Made by a program: the position numbers and the translations under genes | The notes under the pieces: generated by a model | What the model was told of the DNA's origin: nothing | The model's database searches: none | What the model saw: the letters and a program-made list of their open reading frames with translations, nothing else | Shown: positions 17,968 to 27,078 of the stretch, one piece after another | Numbering within the stretch: position 1 is the stretch's first letter | Layout: every line of letters begins with the position of its first letter | From: Gp6-AA40 sp036274155 | GTDB taxonomy: Bacteria > Acidobacteriota > Vicinamibacteria > Vicinamibacterales > UBA2999 | DNA: 64,000 nucleotides | Assembly (NCBI GenBank): GCA_036274155.1 | Contig: DASUGH010000083.1 | Location: 1 to 64,000, forward strand | Reading direction: 5' to 3'

Positions 17968-18954
17968 TTACCCGACTGGCGGAACGAAGAGGATCCGGCT
18001 CTCGGCCGACCGCGCATCGAAGAGGAAAAGCGTGCGATCCAGCTGGCCCGTCAGGCGATAGAGCGACTCGCCAACCAGCTTGAGGCCCGAGATCTCGCAG
18101 TTGCAGCGACGGTTGCCGACCAGCCGTCCCGTGACCTCGAAGGTCGTCACGTTGCTCGAACCGCCGTTGGCCACGTGAATGCGCGCACCGTTCGAAGCGG
18201 CGGCGAGCCCGACGGGGTTCGAGATGCCCTGGCCGGGTCCCGCCAGCGTTCGCCGCCGGGTCGAGCCGCCGAGACCGGACACGAGAAACACCTCGTTGTC
18301 GCGAGGATTGGCGACAGCGACGCCGTTGCCCGCGAGAAGCGCGAGCGCGCTCACGGCGCTGGTGTCGACGAGCGCCCGGACACCCGATGTCGGATTCCAA
18401 CTGAAGAGAGAGGCCAGCTCACCGCCCGACACGGCGTACACGAGCGTGCTCCCGTCATCGCTGACGGCCATCGTCGTGACCGGCGCGTTCAGCTGCAGGA
18501 CGCCGACGCGATGGGCCACTCGCGGCGACTCGGGGAGTCCGGTCACGATCGCGATGGTCCTGGTCGCCCGGTCGTACAGGGCTGCTGCCGAGCCACCGCG
18601 GCTCGAGGTTGCGAGCGCCGGAACAAAGGACGCCCCCGCTACCCGCCCTACTGAAGGAGGGTCCGTGGACAGATCGACGGCGAGCAGCGCCGGACCGCTG
18701 CTCGTGAGGAGAAGGCGTGACGGACCGAGCTCCAGGGCGTCGCTGATCTCGACGCCTAGATCGACCGGGTCTCCGACCGTGGCGCTTCCGAGAACCCCCT
18801 GAAGCGGCCGCAACTGATGCTGCTGGGAGTACCAGACGTACCCGATGACCGGGCCCGAGACCCGCGTAATCAGCTGACCGGCAGCGGCCGGCGCAATCAG
18901 GGCCGCTGCGACGACGAGGGCCGCGCGCGCGCGAACCGAGGCAGGCGACGTCAT
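17968..18954 (-). CDS. Secreted beta-propeller-like protein of unknown function
   Basis: This 328-residue protein has a signal peptide (RARAALVVAAALIAPAAAG). The mature part is built of short blade-like strands with small and hydrophobic residues (RRTLAGPGQGISNPVGLAAA, ARIHVANGGSSNVTTFEVTG), typical of YVTN/NHL-type propellers. Two cysteines occur as RRCNCEISGL. The ATG at 18954 overlaps the stop of the upstream gene by four bases. It sits between a small membrane protein and the Ycf48-like protein, suggesting one envelope-located operon. The function is not assigned. Confidence 0.68.
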   Translation of the reverse strand: MTSPASVRARAALVVAAALIAPAAAGQLITRVSGPVIGYVWYSQQHQLRPLQGVLGSATVGDPVDLGVEISDALELGPSRLLLTSSGPALLAVDLSTDPPSVGRVAGASFVPALATSSRGGSAAALYDRATRTIAIVTGLPESPRVAHRVGVLQLNAPVTTMAVSDDGSTLVYAVSGGELASLFSWNPTSGVRALVDTSAVSALALLAGNGVAVANPRDNEVFLVSGLGGSTRRRTLAGPGQGISNPVGLAAASNGARIHVANGGSSNVTTFEVTGRLVGNRRCNCEISGLKLVGESLYRLTGQLDRTLFLFDARSAESRILFVPPVG

Positions 18955-19304
18955 TGCGGTGCTCCGATGCTCGGCGCACCCAGCGTGATCGTCCCGGCGG
19001 GCTCGGCGGGCGTCGACGGGTTTCCGCCGCCACCGCGCCCGACCGCGAGCAGCGCGGCGCCCGCGGCTCCGCCGGCGCCGATGAGAATCCATTTCAACTT
19101 GTTGTTCTTCGCCGGACGCGGCGCGGAGCCGTTCTGAGTCTGGCGCGAGACTGCGCCGTCGGCGACGGCTTTCTTGACGACCGTCGCGAAATCGATCCGT
19201 GTGAGGGTGGCGGTGTCTTCTGCGCGGGCCGCCGTCGGCGTGAGGGCGACCACGAGAACGAGGCTGGCAGTCCTGAGGACGCCTTGTCTCAGATGGTTCG
19301 ACAT
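18951..19304 (-). CDS. Small membrane-anchored protein, first gene of operon
   Basis: This 117-residue protein begins at the ATG at 19304, six bases after GGAGG. It has a signal-type N-terminus (GVLRTASLVLVVALTPTAAR) and a second hydrophobic helix near residues 78-95 (KLKWILIGAGGAAGAALLAV). A basic, glutamine/asparagine-rich stretch lies between them and a small Gly/Pro tail follows. It therefore probably spans the membrane once after cleavage. No family is recognised. Its stop overlaps the start of the next gene. Confidence 0.62.
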   Translation of the reverse strand: MSNHLRQGVLRTASLVLVVALTPTAARAEDTATLTRIDFATVVKKAVADGAVSRQTQNGSAPRPAKNNKLKWILIGAGGAAGAALLAVGRGGGGNPSTPAEPAGTITLGAPSIGAPQ

Positions 19305-19640
19305 GTAGAGCCTCCGGCTTTCTTCACCGGCGCTCACCCGAGTGCCACCACCAGCGGGACCCGAGCTGCGACTCGCAGCATGGCGTTCTGTCCGGCCCTG
19401 GCCGGACCCGCATGATCGAGTCCCGCTGCTCAATGGCAACCGCGTGAACGCCCGGAGTTTTTTGTCACTCGAAGCGCGTGCACGGATTGGCACATCGCGA
19501 CCGCGTAATGCCGGAATCCGCGCGCTGACATCGCTGCGCGTGAGGTTCCGGCCTTGCGCGTCCTTAGAGGTATCGGCGCAATGTAGCGTTCGGCTTTAGC
19601 GGGATCAGTTGCAGCGTCCGCCTTCGACGGGATCGGCTCT
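19305..19640. other. Intergenic region upstream of the three-gene operon
   Basis: No gene is supported here. It should hold the promoter of the minus-strand operon that begins at 19304. GTCCGGCC-CT-GGCCGGAC at about 19391-19408 is a perfect inverted repeat of unknown role, similar in motif to the hairpin at 19641-19658. Confidence 0.35.
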
Positions 19641-19658
19641 GTCCGGCTTCAGCCGGAC
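19641..19658 (-). terminator. Hairpin downstream of the Rieske oxygenase gene
   Basis: GTCCGGCT and AGCCGGAC are perfectly complementary around a TC loop. The site is about 20 bases past the stop of the minus-strand Rieske gene. No T-run is visible on either side, so it is a terminator-like hairpin rather than a classical intrinsic terminator. Confidence 0.4.
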
Positions 19659-19677
19659 CGCGGCGGATCGTTGTGGG

Positions 19678-20853
19678 CTATTCGCTCAGTCCCGAAAGGA
19701 GATCGTCGTGAAGGAGCTGGTGAAACAGCTGCTCGCCCGCTTCGCGGCGCACCGACAGACGGCCGGTCGAGTACGCGCGTGATGCGAGGCCGCGCTGCAC
19801 CGACTCACAGATCGCCACGTCCTCTTCCTGGATCTGCTCGCTCACGCCAATGCTGGCGGCATGACGCTGGCGTGCGTCGCTCGACACGTCGGCGAAGTAG
19901 AAATCGAATACCACCTCGGTGCGGTCGACGCCGCGCGGGATCACGAGGTTGGTGTCCATGGCATCGCCGTACACGTTGATCATGAAGTTGGGATGCACCC
20001 AGATGTACGAGGCACGCTCGCCGCGCCGCACGGCGCCGGTGCGCGGCTCGGCCCCATCGCTCACGATCGGGCTCGACTGCAGGCAGAACCGGTCGCCGTT
20101 CTCGACCGTGTACTGGCGATAGTCGAGAACGCTGTCGAGTCCCTTGTGGAGATGCGGCACGTGATATCCGCCGTCCAGATAGTTGTCGACGAACACCTTC
20201 CAGTTGCAGGCAAGGCTGTAACGTCGGCGCTCCGTCCACGTCAGGCGCTCCAGGTGCAGACCCTGCAGCCGCGCGATGAGATCCGGACCGAAGAACTCGT
20301 CCAACGACGGACCGCTGGCGTCGAGCCGCACGAACACCCATGGCTCATGAATCGCGGTTGCCACCTGGACGAGGCCGTTCGACGCCCGATCGAAGTGGCA
20401 GACTTCGGTGAAGTCGGGCGTGCCTTTCAATGCGCCGTCGAGCCCATACGTCCACCCGTGATACGGGCAGCGCAGACTGGCAGCCGAGCCCTCCTCGGCG
20501 GTCACCACCGCGGCTGCGTGATGCCTGCAGACATTGAAGAAGCCTCGAATGATGGCGTCCTGCCCGCGGACGACGACCAGCGGCTCGCCGGCCAGTTCCA
20601 GCGACACGAACTGGCCGGGCGCCGCAACCTGACTGGTGCGGCAGGCCACGTGCCACGAGCGGGCGAAGACCGTCTGCCGCTCGAGCTCGAAGATGCGCGG
20701 ATCGGTGTACCAGCCCGAGGGGATCGTCGACGCCTCGGCCAGAGGCCGATTCCGTTCGTACGATTCGACGAGCTCCTTCAACCTGGTCACGATTCCAGAC
20801 TGAACCTCAACCGGATGTCGTCGGCCTCCCGCTCGATCGTTCATATGCGTCAC
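19678..20853 (-). CDS. Rieske non-heme iron oxygenase, alpha subunit
   Basis: This 391-residue protein has the Rieske motif (Cys109, His111 in NVCRHHAA; Cys129, His132 in RCPYHGWTYG), which binds [2Fe-2S]. The catalytic domain has CNWKVFVDNYLDGGYHVPHL, whose His231 and His236 should bind mononuclear iron. That NYLDGGYHVPHLHKGL pattern is closest to choline monooxygenase and glycine-betaine oxygenase alpha subunits, so a quaternary-amine or related N-substituted substrate is possible. No reductase or ferredoxin gene is adjacent. The start may be this codon or a Met three residues later. It is divergent from the TonB-C gene. Confidence 0.85.
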   Translation of the reverse strand: MTHMNDRAGGRRHPVEVQSGIVTRLKELVESYERNRPLAEASTIPSGWYTDPRIFELERQTVFARSWHVACRTSQVAAPGQFVSLELAGEPLVVVRGQDAIIRGFFNVCRHHAAAVVTAEEGSAASLRCPYHGWTYGLDGALKGTPDFTEVCHFDRASNGLVQVATAIHEPWVFVRLDASGPSLDEFFGPDLIARLQGLHLERLTWTERRRYSLACNWKVFVDNYLDGGYHVPHLHKGLDSVLDYRQYTVENGDRFCLQSSPIVSDGAEPRTGAVRRGERASYIWVHPNFMINVYGDAMDTNLVIPRGVDRTEVVFDFYFADVSSDARQRHAASIGVSEQIQEEDVAICESVQRGLASRAYSTGRLSVRREAGEQLFHQLLHDDLLSGLSE

Positions 20854-21047
20854 GGGACTCGTCCAGGCCGCCGGGCCACCTGCGTGCGACGAGACGACAG
20901 GATATACGAACGCATTGACATCCGAACGACCACGGGTCGATCATCTGCGCGCCACGGCCGCCCGCGTCGAGCGGAGACGGTCCGGTGGGGACATGACGTC
21001 TGGGGAAAATACCAGCGCCAATCGCGACTGCGGCAGGGAGGAACGCG

Positions 21048-21866
21048 ATGTATCGGCCGCCCGTGATGATTGCCGCTATTCTCTTGGCGGGAACGATCGC
21101 CGTCGACGCGAGAGCGGCGTTACAGCCCGGTTCGATGCTCACGCTGGCCGTTCTCCCGGACCGGGACGGCACTCGGCATGTCTTCGAGGTCGGCGTCGAT
21201 CGGGTCGACCGGCTTCCTCGCTGGGACCAACAGCTCTCTCCTGAACCACCCCTCACCGCGAGTGAGGCACGCCAGACCGCCGAGCGTTGGCTCAGAGAGC
21301 GCCATCCAAAGGTCACACGATTCGAGCTCCTGGCGTTGGGACTGTCGCGCGTGTTCCCCCCACCTGGCCCGGGGCCGCTGGCCACGCTCGGCTGCTGGCA
21401 TTATCGCGTGAGCTTCGAGCCGTTCGCTGGAGAGCGCCGCATGGCGGGCGGCTCGGAGTTCGTGGCAGTGGTCCTGCTCGACGGATCAATCGTCGAGCCC
21501 CGCCTGGAAACGAAAGGGACACCAGCACCTGCGGCGCAAGCGACCCCGATCGATCGTGGCCCCGGTGGCATCTACCAGGTCGGCGACGTTGGCGTTACGG
21601 CCCCCAAGATTCTGACCAATCTGAGGCCGCAGTACACACGCGCGGCCATGGAAGCCAAGATCAAAGGGACGGTCACCGTTCAAGCCGTCGTCAATGCCGA
21701 CGGTACAGTCGGCGACGTGAAGGTTACGAAGTCGCTCGATTCGGTGCTCGGGCTCGACAACGCCGCTGTCGAGGCGGTGAAGAAATCGCGCTTCGTTCCA
21801 GCCAGCCGCTTGAACGTGCCGGTCGCGTACCTCCAGACGATAGAACTGGTGTTCGATATTCGGTGA
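21048..21866 (+). CDS. TonB C-terminal-domain protein, periplasmic
   Basis: This 272-residue protein starts at an ATG preceded by GGGAGGAA. It has a signal-like N-terminus (PPVMIAAILLAGTIAVDARA) and a C-terminal TonB domain from about residue 180. That domain shows VTAPKILTNLRPQYTRAAME, KGTVTVQAVVNADGTVGDV and the closing FVPASRLNVPVAYLQTIELV. TonB domains contact outer-membrane receptors or act as scaffold modules. There is no long proline-rich periplasmic spacer, so it is probably not a full energy transducer. Residues 40-170 are an unrecognised domain. No receptor gene is near. Confidence 0.75.
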   Translation: MYRPPVMIAAILLAGTIAVDARAALQPGSMLTLAVLPDRDGTRHVFEVGVDRVDRLPRWDQQLSPEPPLTASEARQTAERWLRERHPKVTRFELLALGLSRVFPPPGPGPLATLGCWHYRVSFEPFAGERRMAGGSEFVAVVLLDGSIVEPRLETKGTPAPAAQATPIDRGPGGIYQVGDVGVTAPKILTNLRPQYTRAAMEAKIKGTVTVQAVVNADGTVGDVKVTKSLDSVLGLDNAAVEAVKKSRFVPASRLNVPVAYLQTIELVFDIR

Positions 21867-21921
21867 GGCGGATCTCAGGGGCACCACCAGGCATTCCGCA
21901 ATTGAAGGTGAACGCCTCCGA

Positions 21922-21950
21922 ATCCCGGGGCCCCGAGCCCCGAGTTCCGA
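21922..21950. repeat. Short heptamer repeat patch between convergent genes
   Basis: CCCGGGG, CCCCGAG, CCCCGAG and TTCCGAG units lie between the TonB-C gene and the M28 peptidase stop. They match the CCCGAGY-type units of the larger arrays at 47101-47169 and 49705-49801. Only four units, partly decayed, are present. Confidence 0.5.
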
Positions 21951-21954
21951 GAGC

Positions 21955-23691
21955 CTACTGTCCCGAACCCCCGGTCCTGCCTGCTGCAACAGGGGCCGGC
22001 GGCATCGCGCCGCCGACCAAGCGCGGCAGCAGCTCCTCGCGCATCGCCAGGTGATACACGGCCGACGCAATCGCGACGGCGCTCCTCTTCACATCGGTTT
22101 CGACGATGCGCTCGAGCGTGTCGAGGTTGGTGTGCCAGGTGTGGCTCTGGTATTCGATACCGTCCTGACCGAGGCCTATTCCCGGCAGGCCTGCCGCGTT
22201 GAACGACGTGCTGTCGGTGCCGCTGGCCACGCGGCTGCTGGTCGCGGTTGCGCCCATCACTCCCAGATCCTCGAAGGGCTTGAAGTACTGCGCGAGGATT
22301 GCCGCAGCCGCGGGCGGTCCGAACACGGTGCCGCCTCGAATGCGGCCGGTGCCCGAGTCCACGTTCAGGTATCCGGCGAACTTCGCGAAGGCCGGCTTCG
22401 GGTTCTCAGCCGTGCCGAAATGCTGTTCGACATAGGCCTTCGACCCGAGCAGGCCCTGCTCTTCCCCGCCCCACAGCGCCACGCGAATCGTTCGTCGCGG
22501 TTTCACGCCGATCGCGCTCAGGATTCGCGCCGCTTCCATCATCACCGCACAGCCGATGGCGTTGTCGGTGGCGCCGGTTGCCGAGTGCCACGAATCGAGA
22601 TGCCCGCCGAGCATGACGACCTCGTCGGCCTTGTCGGATCCGCGAATCTCCGCAATCGCGTTGTAGGACGTCTTTCCGGCGGGATAGTCGTGGTTCACGA
22701 TCGTGAACTCGAGTGTCACCGGCCGGCCGTCGTTGACGAGGCGCGTGATGCGGCCGTAGTCCTCGTTGCGCAGGACGACGGTCGGCACGGTCTTCGACGA
22801 GTCGTACCCGGAGAAGCTGAAGGCGCGGATCTGACCGTGTTCGCGCGCCGCATCGTTCACCCTGACCGCGGCACCGCTGGTCACCAGGAACTGGTTGACG
22901 ATGTCGGCCACCTGCGCGGCGGTCAAGCGAGCGGGCCCGGCGGCCGGACCACCACCGCCGGTTGGCGGCGGCCCGGCCGGCGGTCCGCCGCCCCGCGCGG
23001 GCTCAGGTCCGCCTGGACCCGCCGCGCGGCCGGCACCAGCCGGGGCACCGCCGTATCGGGCGCGCGCCTGCTCGTCGGTTTGACGTTTTGCGGGCGGCGT
23101 CTCCTGGAACGGCACCGACGTGTGCGCGCCGACGAAGACCATCGCCCCTTTGACTCTCGGAGCGAGCTCGGCGAGATATGCGCGCAGCTCCGCCTCGGTC
23201 GGACCGAGACGCTGCGCAGCCGCGCCGCGGCCCGCCGGAGCCTCGGGGCCCTGCGGCGTGATCAACGGCACGACCGGTCCGGTCACCGTGCCAGGCGTCG
23301 ACGGCGTCCAGGCGAGGACCTCGAACACCAGGTTGTCCTTCACCGGCGCCACGATGTGGCCTGATGCCCGCTCGTTCAGCCAGCCTCCCGCGGGCGTCAC
23401 CGTCGCGGTCTTGAACTCGAACGGCTCGAGACGGCCGTTCACGAGCCCCCATTCGGCCATGTGTTCGATCGCCCACTTGGCGGCATTCTCATGGTTTGGA
23501 GAGCCGGTCAGGCGAGGACCGTATACGTCTGTGAGGTAGTGCATCGTCCGCATGATCTGGGAGCGATTGATCCCCTCCATGCGGATTCTCGCGTTTACCT
23601 CGGTGTCGATGCGCTCTGCCGTGTTTTGAGCAGACGGATAGGCGGCGGCAAGTGTGAATACCAGCGCCGGCGCGAACCACCTGGCGAGCAT
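21955..23691 (-). CDS. M28-family zinc peptidase, secreted
   Basis: This 578-residue protein has a signal peptide (MLARWFAPALVFTLAAAYPS). It shows the M28 zinc-site pattern: VVMLGGHLDSW (His), SATGATDNAIG (bridging Asp), LWGGEEQGLLG (catalytic Glu pair), YLNVDSGTG (Asp) and SHTWHTNLDT (His). It also has a Gly/Pro-rich insertion (ARGGGPPAGPPPTGGGG) in the middle of the protein, before the catalytic part. It probably degrades peptides outside the cytoplasm, as an aminopeptidase or carboxypeptidase. The ATG at 23691 is chosen for the signal peptide; a longer in-frame extension upstream would include the inverted-repeat element at 23707-23837 and is not protein-like. Confidence 0.86.
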   Translation of the reverse strand: MLARWFAPALVFTLAAAYPSAQNTAERIDTEVNARIRMEGINRSQIMRTMHYLTDVYGPRLTGSPNHENAAKWAIEHMAEWGLVNGRLEPFEFKTATVTPAGGWLNERASGHIVAPVKDNLVFEVLAWTPSTPGTVTGPVVPLITPQGPEAPAGRGAAAQRLGPTEAELRAYLAELAPRVKGAMVFVGAHTSVPFQETPPAKRQTDEQARARYGGAPAGAGRAAGPGGPEPARGGGPPAGPPPTGGGGPAAGPARLTAAQVADIVNQFLVTSGAAVRVNDAAREHGQIRAFSFSGYDSSKTVPTVVLRNEDYGRITRLVNDGRPVTLEFTIVNHDYPAGKTSYNAIAEIRGSDKADEVVMLGGHLDSWHSATGATDNAIGCAVMMEAARILSAIGVKPRRTIRVALWGGEEQGLLGSKAYVEQHFGTAENPKPAFAKFAGYLNVDSGTGRIRGGTVFGPPAAAAILAQYFKPFEDLGVMGATATSSRVASGTDSTSFNAAGLPGIGLGQDGIEYQSHTWHTNLDTLERIVETDVKRSAVAIASAVYHLAMREELLPRLVGGAMPPAPVAAGRTGGSGQ

Positions 23692-23706
23692 ACGGGCCTC
23701 CGGGAT

Positions 23707-23837
23707 TGGGGTCAGGTCTTGAATCCCTACTTTTTTCACGCTCTGGCCCCGGCAGTAAGCGACTGCAATCGCCGAGTGTGACGGGTCGATGCCGGGGTCA
23801 GACCGTGAAAAAACCATCGATTCAAGACCTGACCCCA
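23707..23837. mobile_element. MITE/REP-like element with long terminal inverted repeats, copy 1
   Basis: This element of about 131 bases begins and ends with TGGGGTCAGGTCTTGAATC on opposite strands. The arms extend to about 46 bases, including TTTTTTCACG, with a few mismatches. It lies between the coxM-like stop (23844) and the M28 start (23691). The same sequence occurs at 54092-54216. The T-run within a stable hairpin could also end transcription. There is no transposase gene in the window. Confidence 0.75.
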
Positions 23838-23843
23838 TCCGGG

Positions 23844-24698
23844 TCACGCGCGTGCGAGGGCGCGCTCCAGGGCGCGCCGGGCGAACACCGGGATCATTGC
23901 GCGACGGTATTCTTCCCCGGCGTGCAGGTCCGAGTTGATCGACGTGAGATCGCTGCCGGCTGATTTCGACGCGGCCGCAATCGTGTCGGCTGATGCGGAT
24001 TTGCCGGAAAGCGCCTTTTCGACGTCCGGGAGCCGCACCGCGTGCGGTCCTGCCCCGGTCAGCCCGACTCGTGCGGCCTGGATGACCCCGTCCTTGACCT
24101 CGAGCGCCGCCGCCACGCCAACGATGGCGTAGTGGGACGCCCGCTGATGGAGCTTGGCGTAGCCGGACGCCCGCACCGGAGTGAACTGCACGCTGACGAT
24201 GATCTCGTCGGACCCGAGGTCCACGCTGAAGAGATCCTTGAAGAACGCGCCGGCCTTCACCACACGCTCGCCTGAACTGCTCTTGAGATGAATATCAGCG
24301 TCGAGCGCGAGCATCACGGCCGGGTAGTCAGCCGATGGATCCGCATGCGCCAGACTGCCGCCGATCGTGCCGCGATTACGCACCTGTGGATCGCCGATCT
24401 CCGACGCGGCCTCCGCCAGGACCGGGCATTTCTGCTGCAGCGCCGGCGAGGCCGCCAGATCCGCGTGCACCGTGGCCGCGCCAACCTGGATGCGACCGTC
24501 TTTCTCGCCGATGCCCGCGAGGCCCGGGATGCGGGCAATGTCGATCAGGACACCCGGCTCGCTCAGGCGCAGCTTCATGAGCGGGATGAGACTGTGACCG
24601 CCGGCCAGCAGCTTTCCGCCGACGCCAGCCGCCTTCAGCTTCGCCAATGCGTCGTCGACCGAGGTCGCCCGTTCGTACTCGAATGCGGCGGGAATCAC
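23844..24698 (-). CDS. coxM: FAD-binding subunit of xanthine-dehydrogenase-type hydroxylase, CoxM-like
   Basis: This 284-residue flavoprotein starts at a GTG that overlaps the CoxL stop by four bases (GTGA). FAD-contact motifs are LLAGGHSLIPLMKLRL (near residue 34) and RNRGTIGGSLAHADPSADYP (near residue 105), followed by the C-terminal FAD domain. It passes electrons from the iron-sulfur subunit to the acceptor. It forms a three-gene set with the small and large subunits immediately upstream. The length and motifs are normal for the family. Confidence 0.88.
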   Translation of the reverse strand: MIPAAFEYERATSVDDALAKLKAAGVGGKLLAGGHSLIPLMKLRLSEPGVLIDIARIPGLAGIGEKDGRIQVGAATVHADLAASPALQQKCPVLAEAASEIGDPQVRNRGTIGGSLAHADPSADYPAVMLALDADIHLKSSSGERVVKAGAFFKDLFSVDLGSDEIIVSVQFTPVRASGYAKLHQRASHYAIVGVAAALEVKDGVIQAARVGLTGAGPHAVRLPDVEKALSGKSASADTIAAASKSAGSDLTSINSDLHAGEEYRRAMIPVFARRALERALARA

Positions 24699-27076
24699 GC
24701 CTGCCCTCCCTGCCCCGAGCGCTGTCGAGGGCCGTGGATGATGCGCCACAGCTTCTCGGGCCGCAGCATCATGTCGATGTGCTTCACGCCGAACTCGCTC
24801 AAGGCGTCGACCGCGGCTGCGACTATGGCCGGCGTGGATCCCATCGTGCCGGCTTCGCCGACGCCCTTGGCCCCCAGCGGATTCACCGGCGTCGGGGTCA
24901 CGGTCGATTCGAGCTCGAAGCGCGGAAAGTCGGCAGCACGCGGCAGCGCATAATCCATCAGCGAGCCGGTGAGCAGCTGGCCGTCATCTCCGTACACCAC
25001 TTCCTCGATCATCGCCTGACCGATCCCCTGAGCCAGGCCGCCGTGAATCTGGCCTTCGACGATCATCGGATTGATCAGGTTCCCCGCGTCGTCGACCGCC
25101 GACACCTTCAGCAGCTTCGGCTCGCCGGTCTCGCGATCGATCTCGAGCATGCAGATGACACAGCCGAACGGATAGGTGTTGTTGGTCGGCTCGAAGAACG
25201 CCGACTCGCTGAGCCCGGGCTCCAGTCCTTCGGGCAGTGGCGTCGGTATGTAAGCGAACCATGCGACCTCGGCGAACGACTTCCCTCGTGCGGGCGCGCC
25301 CTTCACCGAAATCCTGCCGTTCTCGAAGACGATGTCGTCCTCATGAGCCTCGAGCAGCGCGGCAGCAAACCGGGCCATCTTCGCTTTGACCTTGGTGCCC
25401 GCCATATGCAGGGCAGTGCCGCCGACGGCCTGCGAGCGGCTGCCGAAGGTGCCGATGCCCTGCTTCGCGACGGCGGTGTCGCCATGCAGGATCGTCACAT
25501 GCTCGATGGGCACGCCGAACTGATCGGCCAGCATCTGTCCAAACGTCGTTTCGTTGCCCTGCCCCTGCGGTGACACGCCGGTGGTGGCGCTGATCCGGCC
25601 GTCGCGCTGGACGGTGACCTGCGAGTGCTCCCAGCCGCCGGTTCCCGGCATCAGCCACGAGGGACCGACGCCGCACACTTCGACGTACATTGCCAGGCCG
25701 AGTCCGACGAGCCGGCCTTCGGCCCTGGCCTTGTCGCGCTCCGCCTTGAGGCCATTCCAGTTCGCGAACGCCAGCGCCGCGTCGAGCGCCTTCTCGTAGT
25801 CGCCCGAGTCGTACACGGCCCCCATCTGCGTGTGATACGGGAACTTTTCCTTCGGGATGAGGTTCTTGCGACGCACCTCCGCCGGATCCATCTTCAGCTC
25901 TTGCGCGAGCATGTCCATGCCGCGCTCGATGAAGTAGGTGGCCTCCGGGCGCCCGGCGCCACGATACGCATCGGTTGGCGTCTTGTTCGTGAACACTTCG
26001 GTGAGCGTCGTACGAATCGCCGGGAAATCGTATGTCGCGTTGGCCATCAACATGGTCAGGGTCGGAATGACCGACGTGCCAAGCATGTTGTACGCACCGA
26101 TGTCGGCAATGAGACGCAGCCTTACGCCGAGCACCTTGCCATCGCGGCGGGCCGCCATCTCGAGATATCCGATGATGCCGCGACCATGCGTCGTGGCGAC
26201 GAACGCCTCGGAACGGTCCTCGATCCATTTCACCGGGATCCCGAGCCGTTGCGAGACGACCGCCGTGACGCATTCCTCGGGATAGATGTTGATCTTGGCG
26301 CCAAAGCCGCCGCCGACCTCCGGTGCAATCGCCCGGACCTGATCCTGGCCGAGCCCGGTCAGCCCGGCGATCACGTTGCGCAGCGTGTGCGGATTCTGCG
26401 TCGACGACCAGATGGTCATCGAGCCTTTGCCCGGCTCGAAGTGCGCCACGACTCCGCGCGGCTCGATGGCATTCGGCACCAGGCGATGGTTCACCATCCG
26501 CTGTTCGATGACGACTTCGGCAGCGGCGAACGCCTTGTCGATCGCCGTGTCGTCCGGCGTGCCTCCGGGTGGCGCGCCGGTGCCACTCGGCATCAGCCTG
26601 ACGGCGAGGTTGTTCGGAAACTCCGTGTGCAGCTGCGGCACGCCATCGTCCATCGCCCGCTCGGGGTCGACGACCGCCGGCAGCCCTTCGTAGTCGACGA
26701 CGATCGCGTCGGCCGCGTCGCGGGCGACGTAGCGATCGATCGCCACGACAACGGCCACCGGCTCGCCGACATACCGCACCGTATCAACAGCGATCGCCCG
26801 ATTGGTTGGCGCCGGCGTGGCCACGCCCATCGGGATCATCTCGGCCATCTGTGCGCCGGTGAACACCGCTTCGACGCCCTCCATTGCCTCGGCGGCGCTG
26901 GTGTCGATGGAACGGATCCGGGCGTGCGCGACGTCGCTGCGCTTGAAGGCCAGGTGCTGAAGGCCGGCGATCTTGACGTCGTCCACGTAAGTGCCGCGGC
27001 CCTGAATCAGCCGCGGATCCTCGCGGCGCTTGACGCGCTCGCCAATGAGCTTCGGCAAAACTGGGACGGTCGCCAT
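24695..27076 (-). CDS. coxL: Molybdopterin-binding large subunit, form II CoxL-like
   Basis: This 793-residue subunit starts at the ATG at 27076, preceded by GAGGTG. It has EVGGGFGAK (about 253-261) and the C-terminal catalytic segment GAKGVGEAGT. The active-site loop is AYRGAGR at residues 370-376, which marks form II of the CO-dehydrogenase family. Form I enzymes with proven CO oxidation carry AYxCSFR. The cysteine that binds copper in form I is thus replaced, so CO should not be assumed as the substrate; an aldehyde, purine or other heterocycle is as likely. Its maturation probably depends on the CoxD/E/G genes at 12003-14547. Confidence 0.88.
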   Translation of the reverse strand: MATVPVLPKLIGERVKRREDPRLIQGRGTYVDDVKIAGLQHLAFKRSDVAHARIRSIDTSAAEAMEGVEAVFTGAQMAEMIPMGVATPAPTNRAIAVDTVRYVGEPVAVVVAIDRYVARDAADAIVVDYEGLPAVVDPERAMDDGVPQLHTEFPNNLAVRLMPSGTGAPPGGTPDDTAIDKAFAAAEVVIEQRMVNHRLVPNAIEPRGVVAHFEPGKGSMTIWSSTQNPHTLRNVIAGLTGLGQDQVRAIAPEVGGGFGAKINIYPEECVTAVVSQRLGIPVKWIEDRSEAFVATTHGRGIIGYLEMAARRDGKVLGVRLRLIADIGAYNMLGTSVIPTLTMLMANATYDFPAIRTTLTEVFTNKTPTDAYRGAGRPEATYFIERGMDMLAQELKMDPAEVRRKNLIPKEKFPYHTQMGAVYDSGDYEKALDAALAFANWNGLKAERDKARAEGRLVGLGLAMYVEVCGVGPSWLMPGTGGWEHSQVTVQRDGRISATTGVSPQGQGNETTFGQMLADQFGVPIEHVTILHGDTAVAKQGIGTFGSRSQAVGGTALHMAGTKVKAKMARFAAALLEAHEDDIVFENGRISVKGAPARGKSFAEVAWFAYIPTPLPEGLEPGLSESAFFEPTNNTYPFGCVICMLEIDRETGEPKLLKVSAVDDAGNLINPMIVEGQIHGGLAQGIGQAMIEEVVYGDDGQLLTGSLMDYALPRAADFPRFELESTVTPTPVNPLGAKGVGEAGTMGSTPAIVAAAVDALSEFGVKHIDMMLRPEKLWRIIHGPRQRSGQGGQA

Positions 27077-27078
27077 GC

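Noticed and set aside
24695..27076. Considered as a true CO dehydrogenase (form I)
   Set aside because: The loop is AYRGAGR, not AYxCSFR; the copper-ligand cysteine is missing.
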